Of a stretch of 64,000 bases of DNA, positions 45,145 to 56,156 are shown piece by piece. Under the pieces are notes generated by a model. It was not told the DNA's origin and did no database searches. It worked only from the letters and a program-made list of their open reading frames with translations. This DNA is from Margaritispora aquatica (taxonomy: Eukaryota > Ascomycota > Leotiomycetes > Helotiales > Discinellaceae), in NCBI GenBank assembly GCA_007644065.1, contig VJWN01000022.1, positions 248,001-312,000 of the forward strand, read 5' to 3'. A program made the position numbers and the translations under genes. Numbering within the stretch: the first letter of the stretch is position 1; the number at the start of each line of letters is the position of its first letter.

Positions 45145-46859
45145 TGTTTGAGTGGAACTCGCATGAGGTGGTAATATATAAGATAAATGTTGCAATTTGA
45201 GGTATGAGATTTGATTCAAGTGACACGTTGGGGAACACAGTTCATATGTCCAACCCAAACCAAGGCTTTATGCATAAATAAAGCAAGTCGGGAAAGCTGC
45301 GTAAGTGACACGTGGATGGAGGTTGATAGTAGAAGGTTAAGCCGAAGTTTAAGCTTAAGTGAAGAAGTATGACCATATTCCCGCTGAGATAGATGCTTGG
45401 CAGGGAATGTTAGACCAAGTGTGGGCGCTTACGAAATATGGTGGGGCGAATACGACCAAGCACTGCTGTATATAATGGATATTAGCCGACAAGCAAGTGC
45501 GGAATGTAGTCGCCGTTACACAGAATGCGGGGATAACGCCACAAATTATGATCAGGGTAGAGAAAGCTCCATCGGTCTAATGCCGGCAGGCTGTAATAAA
45601 TGTTAACCAAGTCCAAATACTATGGAAAATTCCGAAACGGTCTGAGTATTCACCTAGTTTGGACACCTCAACTTGGGTTCTCAGTGGTAAAACTATATGA
45701 CATCCCTCAACATTCATTTATCCCGGTGGAGAGTAACCCAAGAGAGCTTCAGGGGCCCTTACCCCCGAGTCATGCTGGGCGTTTGCCAACATTCGATGAT
45801 ACTGGAATTTTATCATCCTCCATACAGCCTGGGGTTGCAGCGAGACAACACTCGCCTTGTCTCGTTTACTCCCGGGATCCTGGGTTGCCTAGGCTCACCA
45901 AATGTCACGGAAAACCAAATGTTACAATAGGATTTAGTATAAAATCTCTTGCATTTTTTAATAGTAAAATCAGTGAAAGTCACTACCGATCAAGGTGCAA
46001 GAGGATTTCCGATTTGACATTAACGATGATTAGGAAATAGCAATCGTATTATCAAGGTCTAAGGTTAACTATAAATATAAAATACTACAACTCAACTGTT
46101 CGACGGTATATCGTATGGGCTGTTGAATTACTATCTCAAAAAATATATACATAAAAAATGGGAATACTCACTAAACATCTAACTTTTCTTGTGTTAAATC
46201 TTATTGGGACAGTTGTTTGGCCGTAACACCAGGTCCCCCAAGTACGCCCGGACGGATAAACGCAAACGAGAATTACCGAGTATCACACGTTAGCGGCTAT
46301 TCTTTCAAAATGACAAATGCTTAGGAAGCGAGAATGGTGTAATATGAAGCAGAAGAGCGTACTTAGGGGTTGCACCCAACGGGTACCTATCCTCCCCTCC
46401 TGACACGTCTGTTCAGTTGCCACTGCTAGCATGGATCTTATTCTCTAATCAACATGTAGAAATATCGTATGTAGGAGGAGCACTACAGTTAATGAGAACG
46501 TTGTTTATGCATAGACCTGAAAGGAGCAAACTTTCATTGCAGTTAGAACTAGGATAGTGATGATAGTTCGAACTCTGGGTAAACTGGATGCGTTTCTCCA
46601 CCTCCTCAGGCAGATAGTTCCGCATCTTGAGACTTCCCCCAATATGTACACGGTGGCTATTATACATCTCGATGTCACCCGTACTTCCGTAGGTCACGGA
46701 ATTCATCTTAGCCAAGAAGTAGTTGCCAATAACAGAATTGTAGCTTGGCCATGTGCCAGCTGAAATAGCCTGTATCTCCCCCAAAGTCTCCATTGAAATG
46801 TTGTGCATAAGCAGCATCATACTCTCCGCTGAACTTTACTTTTTGCTTCATCATTCACA
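45145..46859. other. 1.7-kb divergent intergenic region
   Basis: Lies between the minus-strand hydratase and plus-strand tmpL and must hold both promoters. The 45600-46040 ORF lacks domain features. The middle (45.9-46.3 kb) is AT-rich. Confidence 0.55.
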
Positions 46860-49800
46860 ATGGCAACCTCATTTCAAGGCTTAGAAAGCCTATCAGTCTC
46901 AGACAGAATTATCTTTCATCAATTCGGGCGTGGCTCGATTTCTTCAACCCCATTCAAACTCATACACAAAGCTTTCGAATACCTAACCGACCAACAAGCA
47001 AATATTGTAGCAGTTGAGCACGAGGGCCGCACTTTGACTTACTCTGAGCTAGAACGTGCAGCAAATGGCCTCGCTAATCGCCTCATATCAATGGGCCTGG
47101 AGCCTCGACAAAAAGTTTGTTTAGTTGCCCAAAGATCTTTGCCTATGATTATTGCCATGCTAGCAGTGCTTAAATGCGGATGTCAGTACGTCCCGCTAGA
47201 CGGACAGGTTATGCCAGAATCTGTCCTTCGTTACATTATGGAAGACACAGCTGCGCCCTTCGTTTTGTGTCTCAATAAGTTTCGCTCAAAAGTCAGCCAG
47301 CTTGCGGACCCTGGAGTCCAAGTTGTGGTCTTGGATGCTTCGATGACCGAGCCGGAGTCGCAATACAGGCCAGAAGTGGATGTTGATGAATATGATGGAG
47401 CGTATGTTATTTATACTTCAGGTAAGCACCTTAATGTTATATTTGGGACGATCATTAACACGGAGCAGGATCAACAGGAAACCCAAAAGGTGAGATTCCA
47501 AACATTTTTGAAGTAAGCTGGGTAGACCTGCTGACTGATTTGACCAGGTGTGGATGTTTCTCATCGCAATGTGACAAATCTACTTTGCAACTCCCCTGGC
47601 AATCTGGGAATTCAAAATGGCACAACCGTTGCCCAGCTACTCTCAATATCTTTTGATATGGGTAAGCCATTCCTAATACTGGAGAGAAAATTGAGTCTCT
47701 GTGTGATGCTAACCTCGATATCTCAGGTCAATGGGAGATTTTTGGAACACTTATGAACGGTGGAACACTTCTAATCCGGACTAGTGACTGGAGTGATGTT
47801 CTACGACGTGTAGGTAATTTCTCATTATGAGACTCGGCGTCAACTGATTGCCATTAGGCGCACACCATCATTTCTACACCATCAATTCTTGGCACGCTTC
47901 CAAGAGCAGAGTATCCCAATATCAAAGTAGTTGCCTTAGCAGGAGAGCCTTGCCCTAAATCGTAAGGTTCTATTTCAAAGCTATCAATGCCTTGCTAACC
48001 TGGTCTAGACTTGCTGACGAATGGTCGCGACAAGCGAGATTTTACAACTGCTGTGGTCCAACGGAAGTAACCATTGTAAATACAGTTCACTTACACACCT
48101 TAGGTGGTGAGCTCTCGATAGGAAACCCTATTCCAAACACTAATGTTTATATTCTAAACGAATACGAGAGCCCGGCTCCAATTGGCCAAACAGGGACAAT
48201 GTGGGTGGGTGGTGCAGGTGTATCTCGTGGGTATCTTAATTTGCCGGAACTCACTGCTTCGAGATACAAACTCGATAGATTTGCTAGTGATGAGTGAGCA
48301 CTATAGTATTATATAAAACGCAGTCAGCTGACAAGTGTAGGTCTGTAATGTTCAATACTGGTGACTTGTGTCGCTGGTTGCCAGATGGCAATATTGCCCA
48401 TGAGGGGAGACTGGATGACCAGGTCAAGATAAAGGTAGGCCTACTTCTGGCGTTCTTAACTAATAAGAGGTTTTTCTGACTCCGAACAGGGCTTCAGAGT
48501 GGAGTTGGACAGCGTCTCTGCATCCATAGAAGTAAGTTAAAAGCTGTTTTGTGTGGAACACTACTTACAAATCTCAAGTCAACGCCCGGCGTGAGTAGAG
48601 CATGCACAATTCTCAGCGGAAAAGTCCTTTGGGGATTTTATTCGGCCACAGAATTCATTGCTGAGCCTATCGTTCGCTCGGTAGTGGAAAGCCAGCAGCC
48701 TTATTATGCGGTCCCCTCAAGATTTGTGTTTCGGAACATACTGCCACTGACGTCCAATGGTAAGATCGATAAGAAGGCACTGATTTCTTCAGTCACTGCC
48801 AGGCCAATTTGTGCACCTTTTACAATACCATCTGTGGTTACTAGCAAACCAGATACCCCACCGACTACGCCAGAGGTATCAAGACCTGTTATGGCTGTTG
48901 TCCCTTCAGAAAAGGTACAGTCGCAAGTCCTTGTCTCATCCGAAAAGTCCCCCTCAGCATTGGATTACGAAGAGAAGTTTGCGATCCCTCCTAAGAAAGG
49001 TCGCCATGGGTTGCGGGCACTTCGACACCGCATATTCTCTCTTTACCGTCGATTGTTCACCGTCGTTTTTGTAGCGAATCTGGCAGCTGTCCTACTAATG
49101 ATTCAACTCGGCAAAGATGGAAAAGGACTTCAAAACATCTCGACAGCCGTGGCAACCAATCTTGTCCTATCAGTTTTGATGAGGCAGGATATTGTCATCA
49201 ATGCTCTGTTTAAAATCGCCTGCTCAGTTCCAAATACTGCACCCATGTGGATTAGAAGGAATTGTGCGAAAGTCTACCATATTGGAGGGCTTCACAGCGG
49301 GTGCGCTGTTGCTTCGACGATCTGGCTTATTGCTTTTACTTTGGGATCGACAATCCACCTCAAGGACCCCGCGGTGCTGGTAGTCTCGTACCTGATTATT
49401 GTTCTCCTGCTTCTTATTATTGGATTTGCACATCCGAAAATGCGATCCAAATACCACAACAAGTATGAATACCCCCAAGTTCATTCTTTCACTTTAGAAT
49501 GTCTCGCGGGCTCTGGGACCTTGCCATCTTTCGACCTGTGAAAGTGTCAAGAGTTTGGCATATTCTAAGTTTTCGGCTTTCAAATCGTCATAATTTCCGT
49601 CACATCAAAATATTCTCCCCAAGCGATGCTGACTCTAAAATTCTCTAGATTCGAACTTATTCACCGCTTCGCAGGCTGGACAGCCCTCGCTCTCTTCTGG
49701 GTCCAAACTCTGGTTGTAACCAACGCCCTCCGTGGTCTACAACCCCTCGGTCATGCTCTCATCTCCTCCCCAGGCTTCTGGCTGCTCCTCTTAGCAACCT

Positions 49801-50450
49801 CGTCCATCATTCTTCCCTGGCTCAATCTCCGGCACGTTGAGGTCAGGCCAGATGTCCTCTCTCAACACGCTGTACGCCTCTACTTTACCTACACAGCCCC
49901 CATTGTTGGAACTGCCATCCGGCTCTCAGAGCGGCCATTGATAGAATGGCACGCCTTCGCTACCATCGCCAAGCCCGGCGACAAAGAATTCTCTGTTCTC
50001 GTTTCGAACGCCGGCGACTGGACATCCAAGCAAATCCGCACCGCACCCACAAAGCTCTGGGTGCGTGGCATTCCTTCCTGTGGCGTTCTCCGCATTGCTC
50101 CTCTCTTCCGCTCCATCGTGCTCGTAGCCACTGGTTCGGGAATTGGGCCCTGTCTTCCAGTCATTTACGCCAAAGCTGTCCCATGCAGGATCTTCTGGTC
50201 TACGCCTCACCCCGAGAAGAACTTTGGGGAGGAAATTATCCACGCTATTAGAGATTGCGATGCGGATGCGGTGATTCACAATACCAAAACGATGGGGAGG
50301 CCGGATATGGTTGCTATCACGTACCAGCTGTTGAGGGAGAGTGGTGCAGAGGCAGTGTGTATTATTAGCAACCAGAAGTTGACATCGATGGTTGTGTATG
50401 CGATGGAGAGTAGGGGAATTCCGGCTTTTGGGGCAATTTTTGACTCGTGA
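46860..50450 (+). CDS. tmpL: TmpL-type membrane flavoprotein (AMP-binding + 6 TM + FNR-like)
   Basis: Ten exons: 46860-47421, 47469-47489, 47548-47661, 47727-47809, 47858-47961, 48009-48293, 48341-48434, 48490-48531, 48579-49462, 49649-50450; 996 residues, frame consistent throughout. Residues 1-600 are an adenylation domain with core motifs [19 protein letters not shown] (A3), [11 protein letters not shown] (A5), [10 protein letters not shown] (A7), [10 protein letters not shown] (A8) and NGKIDKKAL (A10). No carrier-protein (GGxS) or thioesterase/reductase domain follows. About residues 685-880 hold six membrane segments, and the C-terminus is ferredoxin-reductase-like with a nucleotide-binding GSGIGP. 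This architecture and length match TmpL, described in Alternaria brassicicola and Aspergillus fumigatus as needed for redox homeostasis and virulence. Its TM/reductase part resembles TmpA. Intact here, with no start or stop damage. Confidence 0.9.
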
Positions 50451-50579
50451 GTCAGGGCTTTGTGGGGCAAGGTAGCTTTTTCCTCTCATTTTTGTTAGGG
50501 GTTAGCGTCACGACCCCTCCCAGGACCCAGTGGGTTTCTAAAAGTAGGGCTCCTTTGAACGTGACTAGTCCTAGGAACA

Positions 50580-50870
50580 CGAAGAGAGATTTTTTTTTAT
50601 ATAAGTAGGAGCCGTCGCTTTATTAGATACCTAGTTAATAGTCGTACATCCTATTTCTAAGGTATATATTATATAACTAGGCTTAGTTATACACTAGTTA
50701 TACTAGACGAGTTTATAGAGTACGTACTCTATTAGCCCGATTAGCAGAGTGAGTGTAATATATAAAGGTTCTATATAATGAATAAATAATATTATTAGTC
50801 GAAGAGGTTTATAATTAATTTAAAGTAATAAATTGGGAAATAAATACAATAGATAGATATAAACTGTTAA
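50580..50870. repeat. AT-rich block downstream of tmpL
   Basis: AT-rich, low-complexity DNA with many TATATA/TAGTTATA words and no ORF. It separates tmpL from a gene remnant and looks like a second RIP-type patch. The upstream border begins after the CGTCACGACCCCTCCC sequence at about 50507. Confidence 0.5.
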
Positions 50871-50979
50871 GGAAAGGGAATTCGCACTTTCAGACTTTTG
50901 AAAAGGAATCTATCGCATTTTTGTTCAACAATGATTCGACTAGGAAGCCCGCTACATATTCTATCTAAAGATAACATCT

Positions 50980-51677
50980 TGTGGTAAATCAACTAAAGGC
51001 AGAAGAAGAAGAGGAAGGAGCGGAGACTCATTTGGAGATGGATGGAATCCAAGAGCACGAGGGGGTCATGCCCGTGGAGGCGGGGAATTCCCAGGAAATC
51101 CAGCCCAATCATTTTATCGACCACAACAAGGTCCAATTTCTCGCTCTCCAGAATCAACAGCGTGGAAACCACATGCTACTGATTCAAACTTAAATCCTGA
51201 CAGTGGAACGGTCTTTCGAGATTTGAATGCTGCTCGAGGGCCACAACATCCACTTGAGCCCGTCCTGCGCTCGTCCAAACAATGCGCCCCGACTTCGACC
51301 TCGCTTCGGGTGGACATCATTAGTTGCGGGCACACATTGGGATACCTGCTCAAGGCTGCTCGTTCAGAACCGACGCCATTTCGATTTGATTTTGATGTGG
51401 TGGATGACGCTGTCTTCTTTGTGAGGAAAGGTAGTTGGCCCATAGAACGATTCATAGATCTGCGTAAATATGGAGTCACATTCCCATTGGTGTACACTAC
51501 TTGGGACTAATGATGTTCGAGACTATTAGCTACAACTTGGGTGGCTTGCAGACTCTTCTACGTTCAGGCACGGATGGTATCTGCCAGCTCGTAATTCAGC
51601 ACCCGCATTGGTTCCTGGAGCTAAACTCTCCTCTGGAGGACGCCATCAACACTTTGATTAAAGGTGGGCAGTATTGA
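50980..51677 (+). pseudogene. Frameshifted remnant of a fungal-specific unknown family
   Basis: One frame, open from about 50945 without a start codon, gives an Arg/Gly-rich start (SFGDGWNPRARGGHARGGGE). It continues to IISCGHTLGYLLKAARSEP, DVVDDAVFFVRKGSWPIER and YGVTFPLVYTTWD, then a TAA at 51508-51510. A further conserved-looking piece (SYNLGGLQTLLRSGTDGI) follows in another frame, ending at 51677. The order, an RG-rich head, then SCGxTxGxLL, then YTTWE, then a FGGLxxLVRxExDGY-like block, is that of a common fungal family. That family is often mislabelled geranylgeranyl pyrophosphate synthetase and has no known function. The missing start and the frameshift indicate a dead copy. Family recognition is from memory of its pattern. 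Confidence 0.5.
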
Positions 51678-51810
51678 TCCGCGCGAGAGCCAAGACGAGC
51701 TACACGTGGAGAATGCGGGCAGCATGGTACCACAAAGCATGATCTTGACAATGTGATATATTCCTCACCTCCTGGATAGGATTAATTGGTAAGGCGAGCG
51801 TGCTAGCGCA

Positions 51811-51918
51811 GCTCCTGACAGGAATGACATGACTCAATGGACACCTCTAGACAGGAATGACACGCACGACACGACTCAATGGACACCTCCGGACGGGAAT
51901 GACATGACTCAATGGAAA
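51811..51918 (+). repeat. Three tandem copies of a 33/42-nt unit
   Basis: Units share GACAGGAATGACA and GACTCAATGGACACCTC. The first and third copies are 33 nt, and the middle one carries a 9-nt insertion (CGCACGACA). Non-coding, in gene-poor DNA next to the remnant. Confidence 0.75.
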
Positions 51919-53285
51919 CCTCCACCAAATTGGCGCTGCCGAATTGAGTTGAATCGGATTAACATGAATAGAGCTAGGTAGGTAAGGAAAACGGACAAGC
52001 ATTTTCTTTTTCGATGCACAAGATACGATGGTCGGTACCTTATACTGTACCGAACGCCAATTACTGGCATAGACAGACACGAGAGGAGGCAACCACGAGG
52101 AGAGGCAACCAACCGCTCTTTCTTCGTGGGAGGGAAAGCACCGTCTAATCCCGAGACATAGACACCAAAATATGAACGCGGTCCGAGCAAAGATTACCTA
52201 AGTTTACCATAGCCACGGAACGTCGGGACCCCAGCAGGTCTCGCTTCACTCGCCGAAGATAGGACATTGAACACTTGAAGGAATAAACTTCAAGCTCGCC
52301 TGCTACTAATCATTCACAAGGTGTCGTTCGAGTAAGACAATTACTGACAGTGGAAAATACTAGAAGCGGTATTCTGTACGGGCTTCAAGGAGAATAAACT
52401 TCTTCGTCATCACTTTCTATAGCTTTAATAAAATCAACCATCACTATCAAACCCAAAGAATATAACTGCACACTCTACAACAGAAAGGGGGTCGGGCACG
52501 TGACCATGTTTACCATTATGCGCATTGTTTATATGCGACTTCGTAGAGTTTCATAGTAATCGACACATTATCCACACAACTCGACCCTTCTTATTGATCG
52601 ACGATACCTAACTTTTTACAACTGCCTTGTGGACGTGCCAGTGTTCTAGGCAGTTAGTGAACCCGCACTTACTGACTTCGTCCAACCGCCTTTCAATTGG
52701 GCTCTAGGCGAAAGTCGAACTGTGTACGATTCAATCATACCCGAAAAGGGGCTCTCTCTGTTCTGAGACATGAAAAAGCACGCTATTGAGAAGCTAGGCC
52801 GTCCTACCGAGCGTTTCTCCGATAGAATTATGTAGACCGTGCGTAGTAGAACAGCAGCCACGGCGGGTACCCGTCCTATCTATATGGGTGGGAACTGTAG
52901 GTGGGATTCGGAATTTATGGTTAACGTGGCTTGCCGGATGACAACCGATAATCTTGAAATTCGGGTTCATCACAAACAGTCGGCGTGCTTAGTAAGCGGT
53001 TGCAGTCCAGACCACTCACTGCTAGAGTTGCTGATCATGTTCCCCTTTGATCGGATCAGAATCCTCTGTGCAAACTATCAAAGCGTCTGGTGGTAGACAT
53101 GGACATCCGAGCGTTCTTAGTTCAAGACAACTAGTTTCCTTGAGGTAACAAGTTTTGCTTGGAGTGATTCATCCTCCACTGTCGAGCCTCTCGGAGAAAG
53201 GAGTCACTATAAACACAAGTGGGTGAGCTGTCGCTGGTAGTAAAAAATTGAAGGAAAGACATCCTACGTTTGTGTCCGATCTCTT
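51919..53285. other. Gene-poor region and receptor promoter
   Basis: No ORF is recognised. The 52839-53096 frame is featureless. A CACTATAAACAC TATA-like element at about 53205 precedes the receptor gene. Confidence 0.5.
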
Positions 53286-53366
53286 CGAAGCTTCTTTAGA
53301 ACTTCATTTCTTGTCCTGTTAGCACTGATTCTGTTTGGTCCGTTATTGTTCGGTATTGCTCTTGCT

Positions 53367-54995
53367 ATGTCAAATATAAACCTTACGAGTCTTGTTTTAA
53401 GACTTCCAATATGCACCGTAGGTGTCACTGTTCCTATGCTACCGATTAGCTAAAGTTTTAATAGGAGATTTGTGCGTTCTCGATGCTGACAGTGGCTCAA
53501 TGCTCATTTACCGACATCCCACAATGTCTGTGTCCAAATATGACGCTGCAGAGAGATCTTACATCTTGTGTTACCAGAACTTGCAACCTCACTGAACAGA
53601 CTGGTGTGTTTCCATTCTCAACTCGCCAGAGACCCTGCTAATCTAGCTTTATAAGTCACATCTACTATATTCCAAGAGGAGTTGTGCGCAGGTGTCGCAT
53701 ACCCGTCTAGGAGCTTGGAGTTAATACACATTGCTACTGCTCTCATAGTTATCAGTTTCCTCGCTATAATTCTCAGGTGCATTTCCAGATATACGGTAGC
53801 TCGCAAGTTCTGGTGGGACGATTGGATCATGATACTTGCTGCAGTAAGTTGCCATCAAAGTGTCGCCTAGGATATGGACTAATAGTACGATGCTAGGTTT
53901 TCATGGTACCTTTATCAGTCTTCGCTATCTTGTGTATGCTTATCTCAATCTGATACTCTTTAACCAGCTCATAAGACTAACCCTTTCTAGTTCCTCAGTA
54001 CGGCTTTGGGAGGCACACCTGGAACGTTCCACCAATGCAAATTATCTTCCTCCGTAAGGTACTTGGGAATCATTTTCTTTTAAACTAATTATCACTGACA
54101 CAATCTAGATTTACTATATTGTCCAGATATTATACGTCATAATACAAGCACTTTCAAAATCCTCCATTCTACTTCTCTATCTACGCATCTTCCTCGACCC
54201 TGGTTTCCGCTTGCGGGTGAAGATATGCCTGGTATGGGTAGCAGCTCACTTCCTAGGATTCCTGGTGGCCGTGATATTCCAATGCGTACCCGTCAAGGCA
54301 TTATGGGAGACTGATATTCGAGGAGTATGTGTAAATTCCCAAGCACTAATATATGCTGGCGCAGCAGCTAGTATCTTGGAAGATCTGGTATTGGTCATTC
54401 TTCCTATCTCCGAACTGAAGACCTTGAACACGAATATTCACAAGAAGCTTGCACTAGGTTTTATGTTTGCATTAGGGTCATTGTAGGTCATTCTCCTATC
54501 CTTATTGCTTTTGGAGTAAATATTAACCTCATGATTGTTTGTAGTGCATCTGTCGCAAGCATGATACGTCTGAAATACCTAATCAATTTCGGATTTACAG
54601 ATGATGCCTCATGTTCGTTAGCCTTTTTAATTTTATATCAGCCTCTATGTATCAGACTTGCTAATTTATTTATAGGGGATCAAGTAGATGTGATAATTTG
54701 GTCTTATATCGAAGTATATACAGCAATTCTATGCGCATGTCTTATCTGTATACGTCCGCTCCTAATTAGATGGCTCGCCGCATGCTCTACAAGTAGAGGA
54801 GTACAAGAGTTACCAGTAAACGAGGTCAAACCACAAAGCCGAAAATTAACCCCCCAACAAATAAGCGAATCAGCATCCACGGTTAGTGGAGTTAAATTCT
54901 TGAATGGAGATGAAGGAAAGGATAGAGGGAATAGCTTTAGTATCTGGCAAGGAAGAGGTAGCGGGTTGGATTATATCGAACTTCAAAAGCAGTAG
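53367..54995 (+). CDS. CFEM-domain Pth11-like G-protein-coupled receptor
   Basis: Exons: up to 53417, 53465-53603, 53677-53843, 53897-53933, 53991-54058, 54109-54482, 54545-54612, 54676-54995. An extracellular CFEM domain has all eight cysteines: LPICTEICAFSMLTVAQC, then DIPQCLCPN, LTSCVTRTC and EELCAGV. Seven helices follow with Pth11-family marks: ARKFWWDDWIM, QYGFGRHTWNVPP, IYYIVQILYVIIQALSKSSI, VFQC-type loop (VIFQCVPVKALWE) and WDQVDVIIWSYIEVYTAI. The C-terminal tail is cytosolic. Receptors of this class sense surface or plant cues in fungi. The first in-frame ATG (53367) lies after, not before, a perfect signal-peptide-like stretch (FLVLLALILFG...IALA, 53307-53366). No ATG precedes that stretch before an in-frame TAA, so the start is lost or in an unseen exon. 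Confidence 0.82.
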
Positions 54996-55731
54996 CCAGT
55001 GTGTACACGACACGACCGTACAAAGGCGCAGGCGATACGCTAATTGCTGTACTGTATAAACGCCAAGTGGGATTTTTGCAAGGGTGTTTATTGGTGCATT
55101 CTGTACAATATTTTGAAAATATAGCGAGTATACGGCCACACGGCCTCAATTTTTGACTCTTGAGTTGGGGTTTTGTGGAGCAAGGTAGATTTTTCATTTT
55201 CATTTTGCGTTTGTTTTAGGAAAGTCATTCCTCCTCATGAAGCTTTGGTCGGGCATTATGTTTAAAATAGATGCTGAAATATATTCATGTTTACTTGATT
55301 GGATATGGAGTGCTGGCAATGCGTCTTATGAGTCTCATAATGGGATATCCTGAGAAAAGAAGAAGATGGTTTTCTAGTGCTGAGCGGAGTCAACAAGTCC
55401 ACTTTAACAACAATGAACAGCGACTAGATCACACCACCAATGCCAATAGTGAGGCAAGACAACCACTATTTTTCTTCGCAGTTTCCGTATTCCCGTTGTT
55501 CCACTTGATGAGCTTTATTATAAAATCCTACAAATATATAGCAAACTGAGCCGAGCAAGCTTGAGGATATCAACTGGTAATAGAACATCGCACGTGAGAA
55601 AGCCCGCTCGAGTTAGCCTGTGATTAGTAAGTCTTAAATATTGATCTACACACCACGACCAGGCTAGCTCTGCCAAGATTTCACTAAAATCGTATCAGTA
55701 GATGCCTAGGTAACACCTCATGCATAAGGTA
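54996..55731. other. Intergenic, no gene recognised
   Basis: 3' flank of the receptor; a 92-codon ORF at 55271 is featureless. Ends at the TA flank of a MITE-like element. Confidence 0.55.
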
Positions 55732-55952
55732 AGGCTGTGTCTTCTAGCCACGCTAAGCCTCCATATACAAATTTGAAACTTGCTAGCCGATATTTAACTT
55801 GTCAACCCCCGGAAACGGTGCCAAAAGTGCTAAAAAGAAAACAAAAAACAAAAAAACGCAGTTTTGCTATTGGTTCTGGCTTGGCATTGTCACCTCGCTG
55901 GCAAGTTCCAGATTCGCGGATGGAGGCTTAGCGTGGCTAGAGGACACAGCCT
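55732..55952. mobile_element. MITE-like element with 33-nt TIRs and TA flanks
   Basis: The 33-nt ends at 55732-55764 and 55920-55952 are inverted copies with a single T/C mismatch. The outer bases are AGGCTGTGTC and the inner ones GCTAAGCCTCCAT. Weaker inverted similarity continues inward (AACTTGCTAGC against AACTTGCCAGC). The element is 221 bp, has no ORF of its own and is bordered on both sides by TA. TA duplication is typical of Tc1/mariner-type transposition, so this is probably a non-autonomous member. It sits about 200 bp upstream of a 2EXR gene. Confidence 0.8.
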
Positions 55953-56065
55953 TACTGTAGGTGTGGGGGCCATCGGTGGTATAACAGATAACTCTATCTT
56001 CTTTTTTGGTTTCTTGATGCTTGGGTTTAGACAAAAACACGTCCAGCAACTTTTCATCAGCAGCA

Positions 56066-56093
56066 TACCTTGTTGACAATGTCAACCAAGGTA
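56066..56093. repeat. 28-nt near-perfect palindrome
   Basis: TACCTTG-TTGACA and its reverse complement meet around 56079, with only the central and one internal pair imperfect. It lies 64-91 nt upstream of the ATG of the 56.2 kb 2EXR gene and could be a dimeric factor site or a hairpin in the leader. Confidence 0.55.
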
Positions 56094-56156
56094 AACAAAT
56101 TTACTAAACAGAGAAGCCAACCGATTAACTAACTCCTTCAAACAGAAAAACTGACC

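Noticed and set aside
45600..46040. 146-codon ORF between the hydratase and tmpL
   Set aside because: No recognisable motif; lies where both promoters should be and overlaps another ORF in a different frame.
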